NCBI GenBank assembly: GCA_965207705.1
Contig: OZ242292.1
Span: forward strand, 806,001 to 870,000
Source of the DNA: JAAOII01 sp965207705
GTDB taxonomy: Bacteria > Pseudomonadota > Gammaproteobacteria > CBDBNL01 > JAAOII01
Reading direction: 5' to 3'
DNA: 64,000 nt
In this document: piece after piece, positions 9,701 to 19,129 of the stretch
Position numbering within the stretch: the first letter of the stretch is position 1
Layout: each line of letters begins with the position of its first letter
Translations under genes and position numbers: made by a program
The notes under the pieces: model-generated
Databases searched by the model: none
Told to the model about the DNA's origin: nothing
What the model saw: only the letters and a program-made list of their open reading frames with translations

Positions 9701-10923
9701 ATGGTTTAATTACAAACCGAGATACCTGGGTCTATAACTATAATAAGCAAGAATTGATTAATAATATGCAGTCCTGCATAAAGTTTTATAATGCACAAAT
9801 CCAAGATTTTCACAATGAATATACTGAGAAGATTAATAACCTTAATCTTGCCGATAAAATTCCTTATGTGCAAGAGTTCATAAAATATGACTCCACAAAA
9901 ATTCATTGGGATCTCGCGAAGCAACGAGACCTAGCTCAGAATAAAAAAGCAGTCTTTGATGAGACAAAGCTACGTTTAGGGCTATATCAGCCATTTTGCA
10001 AGCAACATATATACTTTGATAAACAGTGGAATAATAGCCAACATAGATTACCTAAGTTATTCCCTCAATCGACTAGTTCAAATATGGTTATATGCGTATC
10101 CCAAGCAGGAGATAGTTTTGATGCCTTGATGACTGATATGATCCCTTCACTTAGCATAGTGCCTACTGGTCAATCTTTTCCTCGCTATTTCTTTAATACA
10201 ACTGAAACAGGCAAAGATGATTTACTTAGTCAGACACAAGATAACCAACACCGTAACAGGGAACATAACAAAGAAAAAAGAATTGATAATATTTCACCTC
10301 AAGTAGTTAAACATTTCCAGCAACAGTATAAGGATAACAGCATAGACGCAGATGCTCTGTTCTATTATGTATATGGTATTTTGCATAGCCCCACATATCG
10401 CAGCCGCTATGCTAATAATCTGAGCAAGGAGTTGCCACGCATTCCTTATGCGGCATCTAAACAGGATTTCTGGAAGTTCAGCGAAACAGGCAAACAACTC
10501 GGCGACTGGCATGTTAATTATGAGAAGCATAGTGCGGAACCGAGCATTCAAATAATAGAAGAACCCGACCTTCTCAGCAAGAATCAAAATTTTTACCAAG
10601 TTGAAAAAATGAAATTTGGTGGCACTTCTCGTACCCCAGATAAAAGCAGAATTATATATAATCATAACATCACTATCAATGACATTCCGCCACAAGCTTA
10701 TGAGTATAAAATAACTGGCAAAAGCCCACTTGAATGGCTGTTGTATCGCTATCAGGTAAATATTGATACTGGTAAAGAAGGGCGTCCTGGCAGTGGCATT
10801 AAAAATGATCCTAATGATTGGTCTGATAATCCGCGCTACATATTAGATCTGATACCGCGTTTAGCCCAATTAAGTATTGATACCTGTCGAGTTATTAGTA
10901 AGCTTCCAGATATACCTAAGTAA
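6774..10923 (+). CDS. Type ISP restriction-modification enzyme, remainder (helicase, methylase, target recognition), out of frame
   Basis: Continuation of the gene at 5891 in a shifted frame; the first ATG (7048) is internal and probably not a real start. From 6774 the frame gives NKKLVQPP..., then motif II CDEAHRT near 6945 and motif III MTATS at 7048. Motif VI QSVGRVMRRAP follows about 220 residues later. The methylase follows: SAM motif DPFTGTGTF about 533-541 after the 7048 Met, and catalytic NPPY at about 662, which marks an N6-adenine enzyme. The last ~450 residues are probably the target-recognition domain. The joined gene is about 5 kb, close to known Type ISP enzymes. No separate specificity gene is present. 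Confidence 0.9.
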
Positions 10924-10936
10924 GCGGTACTTCATT

Positions 10937-11018
10937 GCGAGCATGTGGATGATTTGTTGCAAGGGTTAGGCATTTTGCGGGCGGAGCATGGCTCCGCCCC
11001 TACAGACCTGAGTCGTTA
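10937..11018 (+). repeat. Intergenic hairpin repeat, copy R2 (short-loop form)
   Basis: Well-preserved copy. It begins gcgagcat, passes through gcaagggttaggcattttgc, and has perfect arms GGGCGGAGC (10979-10987) and GCTCCGCCC (10991-10999) with a 3-base loop, then ctacagacctgagtcg. It follows the stop codon of the Type ISP gene by 14 bases and could act as a 3' RNA structure. Confidence 0.85.
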
Positions 11019-11141
11019 ATTTTACCCCCCACATATATAGACGTCGCAAGAATTTATGCATCATAAATATGCACGTTATTAATTCAAGCACCAGATCGGT
11101 GTCATGAATTCAAGCCACACGCAGAAGCGCTTAGCTGTGGA

Positions 11142-11747
11142 TTAATAAAAGGTTATGGTAAGGGATTTTTTGGTGGCGTTGCGCGCATTAATACGCGTCA
11201 TCCAATTACGGATATTGGGATATTCGTTTATCCAAATACCATAATCTTCTGGCTTACGAATTGAGAAGAACAGAGCAATGTCTGCAATAGAGAACTCTTC
11301 TGCAATGTAATTACTTTGTTTTAGTCGGCTATCAATCTTTTTAAATGCTTTTTTAAGTAGAGTACGACACTTCACTTTTAACTTATCGTCCGATGTTTCT
11401 GCATACACCATAGTGTTACCTTGAATAACTCGTTCCTGCCAAAAAAGCCATTGCAATGATGCGGCATACAAAGAGGGAGCGTTAGGTAAAAGCTTTTTCG
11501 CATCAAAAGCCAGATAGCATAATATAGCAGAGGTGCCGAATACTGATGTACTATTCTTGTCTTTACGGCGGTCAACCAAAACTGGAATATCACCTAAAGA
11601 ATTAATCTTCTTTAATTCTTTGGTTACTGAACGGGATTCGGGATTAGAGGGAATCAAATGATAGGATGCCTTGGTTTCCTCCAAAAACAACACAGGCGCC
11701 AAGGCGTTACCGCGATTCCATGAGTATAATTCAAAGTCAGCTAACAT
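11142..11747 (-). CDS. Glutathione S-transferase family protein
   Basis: Cytosolic GST-fold protein of 201 residues. The N-terminal thioredoxin-like domain (about 1-80) has 'ELYSWNRGNALAPVLFLEE', a Pro in the IPVLVD strand (cis-Pro site) and 'SVFGTSAILCYLA', where the family usually has an E/D-S glutathione contact. The C-terminal helical domain contains IAEEFSIADIALFF, the standard N-capping box motif. Substrate cannot be predicted. It lies just downstream of a peroxiredoxin gene on the same strand with a 19-base gap, so co-expression in oxidative stress is plausible. Confidence 0.85.
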   Translation of the reverse strand: MLADFELYSWNRGNALAPVLFLEETKASYHLIPSNPESRSVTKELKKINSLGDIPVLVDRRKDKNSTSVFGTSAILCYLAFDAKKLLPNAPSLYAASLQWLFWQERVIQGNTMVYAETSDDKLKVKCRTLLKKAFKKIDSRLKQSNYIAEEFSIADIALFFSIRKPEDYGIWINEYPNIRNWMTRINARNATKKSLTITFY

Positions 11748-11766
11748 AATCTATTTTCCCCCTCAG

Positions 11767-12255
11767 TTACTCTTGTTCTTGCAACGTTTCACCCGCTGCT
11801 ATTTTTTTGACATCCGCAAGAACCTCCTCAACATGCCCGGGTATCTTAACCTTGCGCCATTCACGGCGTAAAGTTCCATCGGCATCAATTATAAAGGTGC
11901 TCCGTTCTATCCCTCTAACTTTTTTGCCATACATGTTCTTATCCCTCATTACATTAAATTTATTGCATAGTTCCTCTTCAGGATCAGCAATCAAAGGAAA
12001 TGAGAACCCATATTTTTCAATGAACTTATGGTGAGATTTCATAGTATCGCGAGACACTCCTATAACCTCGGCATTAACTGCTTTAAATTTACTATAATTA
12101 GCATCAAAGTCCTGGCTTTCTAAAGTGCACCCCGAAGTATTATCACGCGGATAAAAATACAAAACCAATACCTTGCCGAGATACGACTTAAGAGATAATT
12201 CACCGCTTGTAGCCGAGGCAACAAAATTTGGGATTTTGACATTTAGTTTAATCAT
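11767..12255 (-). CDS. bcp: Thioredoxin-dependent peroxiredoxin, Bcp/PrxQ type
   Basis: Thiol peroxidase that reduces H2O2 and organic peroxides using thioredoxin. It has 162 residues. The peroxidatic Cys is C43 in YPRDNTSGCTLE. The resolving Cys usual in Bcp five residues later is absent (Gln-Asp at that place). C97 (EELCNKF) is the only other clear candidate, so this is either a 1-Cys type or uses an atypical partner Cys. SRDTMKSHHKFIEKYGFSFPLI is the normal second half. It is probably co-transcribed with the GST gene at 11142. Confidence 0.93.
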   Translation of the reverse strand: MIKLNVKIPNFVASATSGELSLKSYLGKVLVLYFYPRDNTSGCTLESQDFDANYSKFKAVNAEVIGVSRDTMKSHHKFIEKYGFSFPLIADPEEELCNKFNVMRDKNMYGKKVRGIERSTFIIDADGTLRREWRKVKIPGHVEEVLADVKKIAAGETLQEQE

Positions 12256-12285
12256 TAATCATAATTATAAACTATTTTTAAGAAA

Positions 12286-13215
12286 CTACTTGCCTGGCGC
12301 CAACACCATTATTCTGTAGCTTTTATACTTGGCAAAGTTCTTTGCGTTGCGATTACCGGAAAAATACTTATGCTTAATTCTGGCAAATATACGGCGGAAT
12401 AAAAACTTCACCATTTTATAGATGATGTTATAACGAAACAACAAGAATGAATTCAACAGCTGCAAAGCAGGAAGCCCTCTATGCATTAGCATACTATCCA
12501 GTAGTTCAATATTAGGAAGCATGTTGGCGGTTATGTCCTTATCGGAAATTATACGGAAACGCTCACCCTTCGTTCTGTTATAAAAATTAGGTAGAAAATG
12601 TCCGCCACCAAAAGAGCTGGGGTCTTTAGCTTGGGAGATTCTAAAAAAATCGGCGATTATTATCTCACCCGTGGGATTAAGAAGTTGGCGCAAAATAGAA
12701 TAAGAATCATTAAATTTAATATATTGAAAGCTCTCGCTAAATAGAACTATATCATATTTACGCAAGGGCTTTTGTTGTAGTATTTCCTCAAAAATACATT
12801 TGAATATTTTTGATTCTTTGGCATGTTTTGCCTTTTTATTAAGTTTTAATGTCGCCTTTAATTTTTCCTTAGCTGCAGCATATAAGTAATCAGAAGGGAC
12901 TATGCCATCCACTTTGTATCCTTGCCCTAATAAGCGGCATAAGGTAGTTCCACTGCCACATCCCACATCCAAAATTCTTAGTGGCTGGGATTTAGATGGG
13001 GATTTTACCTTCCCTTTCATTTGCTCTCCCATTTTACCTTTCATCTTTTGTCCGCGCTTTCTGATGAGGTCAAGTAGCATGTTAGTATATTTTTCCTGCG
13101 CTGCAGGAAACTTCATAAGAGCAGGTTTAGTTTTCTTGTCCCAAAAGCCATAATGAAGATGTTCCAGTCCAGTGACTGTATGCATGAACTCTAAGCCAAA
13201 ATCTTTGCTATCCAT
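12286..13215 (-). CDS. Class I SAM-dependent methyltransferase
   Basis: Rossmann-fold methyltransferase of 309 residues. SAM motif I ILDVGCGSGTTLCRLL lies at about residue 79-94, after a basic insert (KMKGKMGEQMKGKVKSPSK) rich in Lys and Met. The N-terminal 'LEHLHYGFWDKK' is reminiscent of small-molecule or lipid methyltransferases. The C-terminal part has a hydrophobic and basic stretch ('FLLFRYNIIYKMVKFLFRRIF') that may lie on the membrane. Substrate unknown. It is 30 bases upstream of the peroxiredoxin gene on the same strand. Confidence 0.75.
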   Translation of the reverse strand: MDSKDFGLEFMHTVTGLEHLHYGFWDKKTKPALMKFPAAQEKYTNMLLDLIRKRGQKMKGKMGEQMKGKVKSPSKSQPLRILDVGCGSGTTLCRLLGQGYKVDGIVPSDYLYAAAKEKLKATLKLNKKAKHAKESKIFKCIFEEILQQKPLRKYDIVLFSESFQYIKFNDSYSILRQLLNPTGEIIIADFFRISQAKDPSSFGGGHFLPNFYNRTKGERFRIISDKDITANMLPNIELLDSMLMHRGLPALQLLNSFLLFRYNIIYKMVKFLFRRIFARIKHKYFSGNRNAKNFAKYKSYRIMVLAPGK

Positions 13216-13270
13216 TAATAATAATTTGAATAAATTGAATAAGTTATTTGATTAATTATTGAAAAGTTAT

Positions 13271-13816
13271 TTATTTTTTATATTCCGTCAGTGGAATATT
13301 GCGACTTATATAAATACCCTGAATAACTATAAATACAAGAGTTAGTCCAAGTTGGCCATAAAGCTTAAATGCCACCCAGCTACTCATGCTATACTGGGTA
13401 AACACCCATAAATTTGCCGCCCCAGATACGAAAAAAAACAGCGCCCACATATCGGTTAACCGCGACCAAGCTTTAGTGGGAAGTGTTATCTTCTTGCCGA
13501 GCAATCTCTCTATAATAGATTCATTACCAATAAATTTACTACCAAAAAATAACAGAGCAAGAACCCAAGTAGCAATTGTTGGCTTCCATTGAATAAGCCG
13601 TGGATCACGCAACAACAAAGTTGCCCCACCAAACAACAGGAGCAAAATAAAGGTGAAAAGATGCATCTTATCCACTTTACGGAACATAAACCAATTGCCT
13701 GCCACCAGCACAGCACTGCCGCCAATTAGCCATGCAGTTGCAGTGTAAATATCACTGCTAATAAAATAGGCAGTTACAAATGCAATAATAGGTAAAAAAT
13801 CTAAAAAAAGTTTCAT
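13271..13816 (-). CDS. yciB: Inner-membrane septation protein YciB (IspZ)
   Basis: Polytopic inner-membrane protein of 181 residues linked in enteric bacteria to septation and envelope integrity. Family features are the start MKLFLDFLPIIAFVTAY, 'RDPRLIQWKPTIATWVLALLFF', 'WSRLTDMWALFFFVSGAANLWV' and about five hydrophobic helices. The length matches the family (about 180). It lies directly downstream of the ABC exporter gene with a gap of 8 bases. Confidence 0.95.
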   Translation of the reverse strand: MKLFLDFLPIIAFVTAYFISSDIYTATAWLIGGSAVLVAGNWFMFRKVDKMHLFTFILLLLFGGATLLLRDPRLIQWKPTIATWVLALLFFGSKFIGNESIIERLLGKKITLPTKAWSRLTDMWALFFFVSGAANLWVFTQYSMSSWVAFKLYGQLGLTLVFIVIQGIYISRNIPLTEYKK

Positions 13817-13824
13817 GAGCTACA

Positions 13825-15621
13825 TTATACCTGAATTAATCTGCCATCTTTCATTTCATATACATGGTCTGCTTGATTAAGGGCACTAGTTCTGTGCGCA
13901 ACTATCAAAGCGGTTATATGCGTGAATTGCTCGTTCAAAGATTTATGCAATTTTGCTTCGGTATTCTCATCCAACGCGGAAGTTGCTTCGTCCAGAATAA
14001 GCATACTTGGGCGAGTCAATAACACGCGGGCAATAGCCAATCGCTGTAGCTGCCCGCCAGATAAACGAACTCCGCGAGTCCCGATCTGGCTATCTAATTT
14101 ATTTGGCATATTTTCAACTATATCATCAAGCTGCGCCACGCGCAGCGCCTGCCACAGTTCCTCGTCAGTATATTCATTACCCAAGCATAAATTAACCCGC
14201 AAACTGGTATTAAGCTGCGAAGGATGTTGCAACACTGCCGCCACATTGGCTCTAACTGTAGCGTATCCTATATCTTCCAGCGCAACATCATTATAAAAAA
14301 TCTGCCCGCTATTCATTCTATACAGCCCCATAATCACCTGCACTAAGGTGGACTTGCCACAACCACTTTCCCCTTTAATCCCCACCTTCTCTCCTGCTTT
14401 TATACTTAGCGAGATATCGTTAAGTATGGAATTCTGTGGACTATAGCCAAAGGAAAGGTTTTTAATTTGCAAAGATACGGGCTCATTATTAACAAAAGGG
14501 TTTATTTTGCATTCATAGTCCTCCTCACGCGGCATCGCCAGTAAGCCGTTAATTCTTTCCAAAGCCCCATTTGCGCTATGAAAACCATACTGTATTTGTA
14601 ATATGGACTGCACCGAGCCCAGCATAAACCACAGGTAGCCAATCATTGCAAACATCTCTCCTATGCTAAGAGTAGTAACCGCCACTAATAGTATGGCGAA
14701 GGCACGAAACATGTCAAAGCCAAACATAAAAACAAACATGCTCATTTTTTCGGCTGCATCATTGCGCCAACTAAACTCCGCCGATTGCTCTTTGACATCC
14801 TCAGATAGGATATCTAAATGGCTAAAAAATTGGCGTTCGCGATTACTTACTTTTATCTGACGTATTGCATCAAATGTTTCGGTGAGAGCTAATTGAAACA
14901 TCTCTAAACTTGCGTTCTCTTTCTTTTTTAGATTCTTAACATATTTGCCAAGTTTCTGAGTTAGGATTCCAACCGCTGGATTAAATAGAACTAAAAAAAG
15001 CGTCAGTAAAGGACTGATCCATATCATCACAAACAGCACTCCGCATAAGGAAAGGACGCCAATTAAGAACTTACTTAACGCCACACTGGTAAAGTCGTCA
15101 ATCGTGTTTATGTCGGTGGTAAAATGATTAGCAATTTTCCCTGCGCCTAAGGTCTCAAAATTACCAACAGATACTTGCCGCAAATAACCGAGGGCTCTAA
15201 TTCTTATATCATAGATAAGGTCTTTAGAAATCATTGAAAATATTCTGCTATGTAGCACATCTAACGAAAGTCCCAGCGAACGTAAACTTATGGTTGCTAT
15301 GGTTATAACCGCCACATAGCCATAAGTGGTTTCCCAGTTTTGTGGCAGGATTGGCTTTAGTGCTGGAATAATATGTCCTGGCTGATTAAGCACAACTTCG
15401 TCAATCAATAAAGGCAATAACAGCGGCAAGGAAATTGTAGCCAACATTGAAAAAAGAGCTAATAAATTTGCCCTAACAAGCATGCGGCGATGCGAGAGTA
15501 TCTTGCCGAATATCTGTCGCCAGGTTATTTCATCTTCACTTTTAGATTTTTTTTTGATTGAGCGAAGCATCTCGGAAGGGTTAAGCGATTCAGCCCTTCC
15601 TAACATTGAACGTCTCGCCAT
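13825..15621 (-). CDS. ABC exporter, fused permease and ATPase
   Basis: Half-transporter of 598 residues that would work as a homodimer in the inner membrane. An N-terminal six-helix exporter domain follows a charged leader. The C-terminal ATPase has Walker A GESGCGKST (about 410-418), signature LSGGQLQRLAIAR (about 518), Walker B MLILDEATSALD and the H-loop VAHRT. It resembles MsbA-like and peptide or lipid exporters, but the substrate cannot be deduced. The start abuts the stop of the HAD phosphatase gene upstream with no gap, so the two are probably translated together. Confidence 0.9.
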   Translation of the reverse strand: MARRSMLGRAESLNPSEMLRSIKKKSKSEDEITWRQIFGKILSHRRMLVRANLLALFSMLATISLPLLLPLLIDEVVLNQPGHIIPALKPILPQNWETTYGYVAVITIATISLRSLGLSLDVLHSRIFSMISKDLIYDIRIRALGYLRQVSVGNFETLGAGKIANHFTTDINTIDDFTSVALSKFLIGVLSLCGVLFVMIWISPLLTLFLVLFNPAVGILTQKLGKYVKNLKKKENASLEMFQLALTETFDAIRQIKVSNRERQFFSHLDILSEDVKEQSAEFSWRNDAAEKMSMFVFMFGFDMFRAFAILLVAVTTLSIGEMFAMIGYLWFMLGSVQSILQIQYGFHSANGALERINGLLAMPREEDYECKINPFVNNEPVSLQIKNLSFGYSPQNSILNDISLSIKAGEKVGIKGESGCGKSTLVQVIMGLYRMNSGQIFYNDVALEDIGYATVRANVAAVLQHPSQLNTSLRVNLCLGNEYTDEELWQALRVAQLDDIVENMPNKLDSQIGTRGVRLSGGQLQRLAIARVLLTRPSMLILDEATSALDENTEAKLHKSLNEQFTHITALIVAHRTSALNQADHVYEMKDGRLIQV

Positions 15622-16281
15622 TTATTTGCTCAGATTAAGATTTTTCCACCTATTTTCCCGCGCCTTTTCCAAGAGTGCCGGGTCGGCATTTACTGGGCGA
15701 GGATAACCTACTGCCTGTAGCAATGGAAGGTCGTTTATAGAATCACTATAAAAATATGCGGTAGATAATTGATGATGAGTATTATCCTTAAGCCATTCAA
15801 GAATATTGGTGATTTTCCCTTCGCGAAAATTTGGGGTTCCAAAAACCTTGCCAGTAAAACCATTCGCTGATTTCTCAAGTTGTGTGGCTATTAGAGAATC
15901 CACCTTGAGGTATTCCGCAATCGGACGACTAATAAATTCATTAGTGGCTGTAGATAGGACTATGGTATGTTTGCGGCGGCGATGCCCCTCCAGCAATGAT
16001 ACTGCCTTAGGGCGAATCATAGGAATTATTCTTTGCTTAAAATACTCCGTGCGCAAAGTTTTAAGATTGCTAATATGGATAGAACTTATTATGCCAAAGG
16101 CAAAATTGGCATAATCATCAAACTCCAAACGTCCGTTCATGTAGTCATCATAGAATTTACCGTTCATTTTTTCCACAGTTACTTTGTCCACCTTATTTTT
16201 ATCCACAAGAAACTGTAACCAAGCGGAATCACTATCTCCCTGCAAGATAGTATGATCAAGGTCAAATATTGCTAAACTCAT
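15622..16281 (-). CDS. HAD-IB family phosphatase (SerB-like)
   Basis: Cytosolic phosphohydrolase of 219 residues with the HAD motifs in order: FDLDHTIL (6-13; nucleophile D7, acid D9), VLSTATNEF as motif II, a Lys in 'REGKITN' and 'FYSDSINDLPLLQAV' as motif IV. The IB subclass includes phosphoserine phosphatase and lipid-phosphate phosphatases; the sequence alone does not decide. Its stop touches the start of the downstream ABC exporter gene, which suggests a shared envelope role. This is inference. Confidence 0.88.
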   Translation of the reverse strand: MSLAIFDLDHTILQGDSDSAWLQFLVDKNKVDKVTVEKMNGKFYDDYMNGRLEFDDYANFAFGIISSIHISNLKTLRTEYFKQRIIPMIRPKAVSLLEGHRRRKHTIVLSTATNEFISRPIAEYLKVDSLIATQLEKSANGFTGKVFGTPNFREGKITNILEWLKDNTHHQLSTAYFYSDSINDLPLLQAVGYPRPVNADPALLEKARENRWKNLNLSK

Positions 16282-16380
16282 TTGTCTAATATTATAAAGT
16301 ATGATATCCTGATTTTGTCTTGCTTATGCCCTGCTTATATATGAAGTTTGAATTAACTCATAGTGGACGCAACGGCTCTT

Positions 16381-18345
16381 CTATTTTTTCTTTTGCACTA
16401 CTTTCTTTTGCACTACTTTCTTTTTCTTTTCCCTTCCCCTATCCCTTCCTTTATCCCTTCCTTTATCTAGGGGTTGATCAGATTGCATTGCTTGATTAAT
16501 TTCTTCTACAAGTTGACGCGATAAAGCAATGTATTTTTCATTCTCAAAAACTGGGACCGCGGGGTCCCAAACCTGCGCCAATTTACGAACCGCTCGCCTG
16601 TCATGCTTAGTAAATAACTCTGCGCTCTCTTTCGCTGTTTCACGCTTAACTCCCATTGCTTCCAAGGCATAGCGCCCAGCTCGCACCGAGCTATCAAACG
16701 TTTCTCTGACTATATCATTAGCGCCAGCGGCATACAGCCGATACACATGACGGCGATCCCATGCTCTGGCAACTATACGAATATCTGGCCTTTCAGCGCG
16801 GGCATACTTAACTATACTTATTGATTTTTCTATATCATCAATGGTAACAACCAGCATCTTTGCTTCACGTAGTCCAGCTGCTGTCAATAAATCTGGGCGC
16901 GCCGCATCGCCATAAAACGTCTCAACCCCAAAACGGCGCAATCCTTCAATAACTTCTGCCTGATATTCCAACACCACCGTTTTAAAGCCGTTGGCAATCA
17001 ACATCCTATCAACTACCTGACCAAACCTGCCGTGCCCAGCAATGATGATTGAGCCCTTCTTTATCTCCTTTATTCCCTTTATTTCCTCACCTTCAAAGCC
17101 CTCTTGAAAGTTATCTTTAGATTTGCTTAAGCGCGGACTAATAATTTTTTCAAAGAATATAAAAAGCGCTGGAGTTAATAACATTGATAATGCCACCACT
17201 ATAAGCAGGGTATCTGCCAGCTCTTGTGGAAGAACACTGCTCTGCCCCGCAAAAGCTAATAGCACAAAGCCAAATTCACCCGCCTGAGCCAAGCCAAGAA
17301 CAAATAGCCAGCGATCTGAACCCCTAATATTAAAAAAGAACGAAAGCCCTAATAATATCAACGCCTTTACGCCAACAAGCCCCAATGTAAGCGCAATTAT
17401 GACAAAGGAATCATTAAGTACTAGTTCAAAGTCAATACCTGCTCCCACAGTGATAAAAAATAATCCAAGTAGTACCCCCTTAAAAGGTTCTATATTGCTT
17501 TCAAGTTCGTGGCGAAACTCGCTATTGGCAAGCACCACACCAGCAAGAAAAGTCCCCAGTGCTGGCGAAAGCCCGACCAACCCCATTAATAACGCAATGG
17601 ATATAACCAATAGTAGCGCCGCGGCGGTAAATATCTCACGCAGACGGGATGAAGCGATGTAACGAAATAATGGACGAGATAAATAAAATCCACCCACAAC
17701 AACCGAGATTATCACTGCAATGGTAACCAATGTCGCTTGCCAGCCCACAAGCCCATCCAGCAAACTAAACGACTCAGCATGCTCATCCACCGCCGCTATG
17801 GCAGACGCATCTCCTGTTAGATGTGGCAAAGCTAACAAAGGAAGCAAAGCCAAAATGGGAATAACCGCGATATCTTGAAACAATAACACCGCAAAAGAAG
17901 ATTGTCCGCCATCGCTTTTCAGCAACCCTTTTTCATTAAGGGTTTGCAAGACAATGGCAGTAGATGAAAGGGAGAATATTAAGCCGCATGCCAATGCCAT
18001 ATTCCAATCTAATCCGAGCTGCCAAGCTATTAAGCCTACTACTGAGGTTGTGAGGATAACTTGCATGCCGCCAAGCCCTAAAAGTTTGACACGCATTTCC
18101 CATAATGAACGTGGAGCAAGCTCTAAGCCGACCAAGAACAGCATCATTATTACCCCTAATTCAGCAAAATGTCTTAGTTGGTCAGTTTCAGAGCCAGCCA
18201 TGCCAAGAATAGGACCTATAATTACCCCAGCTATTAAGTACCCCAAAACCGAACCGAGTCCCAGGCGTCTAGCTACTGGAACCGCAATAACTGCAGCGCA
18301 AAGATAAATAAATGCTTGTGGGAGATACCCTTCCATGTTATTCAT
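16381..18345 (-). CDS. CPA2-family K+/H+ antiporter with RCK/TrkA-N domain (KefB/C-like)
   Basis: Inner-membrane cation:proton antiporter of 654 residues. About twelve helices span residues 1-385, including 'FLVGLELAPRSLW' and 'SSTAIVLQTLNEKGL' typical of KefB/KefC. A cytosolic TrkA-N domain follows, with dinucleotide loop GHGRFGQVVDRML near residue 435. Residues after about 620 form an extra, strongly basic tail made of KGRDKGRDRGRE and KKVVQ repeats, unusual for the family. No KefF/KefG ancillary gene is adjacent. The glutathione gating of classical Kef proteins cannot be confirmed. Confidence 0.9.
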   Translation of the reverse strand: MNNMEGYLPQAFIYLCAAVIAVPVARRLGLGSVLGYLIAGVIIGPILGMAGSETDQLRHFAELGVIMMLFLVGLELAPRSLWEMRVKLLGLGGMQVILTTSVVGLIAWQLGLDWNMALACGLIFSLSSTAIVLQTLNEKGLLKSDGGQSSFAVLLFQDIAVIPILALLPLLALPHLTGDASAIAAVDEHAESFSLLDGLVGWQATLVTIAVIISVVVGGFYLSRPLFRYIASSRLREIFTAAALLLVISIALLMGLVGLSPALGTFLAGVVLANSEFRHELESNIEPFKGVLLGLFFITVGAGIDFELVLNDSFVIIALTLGLVGVKALILLGLSFFFNIRGSDRWLFVLGLAQAGEFGFVLLAFAGQSSVLPQELADTLLIVVALSMLLTPALFIFFEKIISPRLSKSKDNFQEGFEGEEIKGIKEIKKGSIIIAGHGRFGQVVDRMLIANGFKTVVLEYQAEVIEGLRRFGVETFYGDAARPDLLTAAGLREAKMLVVTIDDIEKSISIVKYARAERPDIRIVARAWDRRHVYRLYAAGANDIVRETFDSSVRAGRYALEAMGVKRETAKESAELFTKHDRRAVRKLAQVWDPAVPVFENEKYIALSRQLVEEINQAMQSDQPLDKGRDKGRDRGREKKKKVVQKKVVQKKK

Positions 18346-18361
18346 TATAAGTGAATTAATT

Positions 18362-18465
18362 GATGGTTTGTCGCGAGTGTTAGGTATTTAGCGGGCGGAG
18401 CCAAGGGGGGTATATATGAGGGGGTATATATATGAGGGGATGAATAAAAGCCCTCCGCCCCTACT
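18362..18465 (+). repeat. Intergenic hairpin repeat, copy R3 (long-loop form)
   Basis: Copy with arms GGGCGGAG (18393-18400) and CTCCGCCC (18453-18460). The loop carries a duplicated 'tatatatgaggggg' and the family segment gatgaataaaag. It lies between the divergent antiporter and LysE genes and explains the spurious upstream start at 18416 of the LysE frame. Confidence 0.85.
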
Positions 18466-18481
18466 GCTTTATAATGTGCCA

Positions 18482-19129
18482 ATGAGTGAGATTGAAATAT
18501 TTTTAGCTGTGGCAAGCGCCCATCTTATTGCGGTTTCCAGCCCAGGACCAGATTTTGCCGTGGTCTTCCGTTATAGCATTCGCTATGGAACTATGGTAGC
18601 AGTTGCGGTTGGCATAGGCATTGGTAGCGGCATTTTGGTGCATGTTTTTTATTCAATTATGGGGTTGGGGTTAATAATTGCCACCAATGCTTTGGTATTT
18701 AATATATTTAAGCTTGCTGGCGCTGCTTATTTATTTTATATTGCTTGGCTTGGCTGGAAATCTGGTTCATCAAACTCATCAAAGCTACTCAACATAAATA
18801 ACAAAGACGCTGGCAAAGATACCCCTTCTCTGTGGCAAGCATATAAGGTTGGTTTTTTAACCAATGCGTTAAACGTAAAAGCGACAATATTCTTTTTATC
18901 TGTATATCTGCTATTAGTAAACGAAAGTCCTTTGTTGTTGCAGATTAGTTATGGAGTTTATATGGCAGTTGCCACTGCGGCTTATTTTGCTTGTTTATCT
19001 TATATAGTGGGGGGCAAAATGAGAACCCTGTTACAAAAGCATATATCAATATTGGAGAAAGGTTCCGCAATTATGTTGGCGATAATGGCATTTTTGTTAT
19101 TAATATTTGCGCCGCAGCCCCAGTTTTAG
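18482..19129 (+). CDS. LysE/RhtB-family amino-acid exporter
   Basis: Inner-membrane exporter of about 215 residues with six hydrophobic helices. It has the family start 'MSEIEIFLAVASAHLIAVSSPGPDF', where the SPGPDF motif is the LysE/Rht hallmark, followed by 'YGTMVAVAVGIGIGSG'. I start it at 18482; the earlier in-frame ATG at 18416 lies inside a dispersed repeat and adds a hydrophilic stretch with no homology to the family. Substrate (homoserine, threonine, lysine or others) is undetermined. It converges with spoT. Confidence 0.9.
   Translation: MSEIEIFLAVASAHLIAVSSPGPDFAVVFRYSIRYGTMVAVAVGIGIGSGILVHVFYSIMGLGLIIATNALVFNIFKLAGAAYLFYIAWLGWKSGSSNSSKLLNINNKDAGKDTPSLWQAYKVGFLTNALNVKATIFFLSVYLLLVNESPLLLQISYGVYMAVATAAYFACLSYIVGGKMRTLLQKHISILEKGSAIMLAIMAFLLLIFAPQPQF

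Noticed and set aside
7048..10923. The 7048 ATG as the start of an independent helicase-methylase gene
   Set aside because: The same frame is open back to 6774 and includes the DEAH motif upstream of this ATG, so the ATG is internal to one larger gene.
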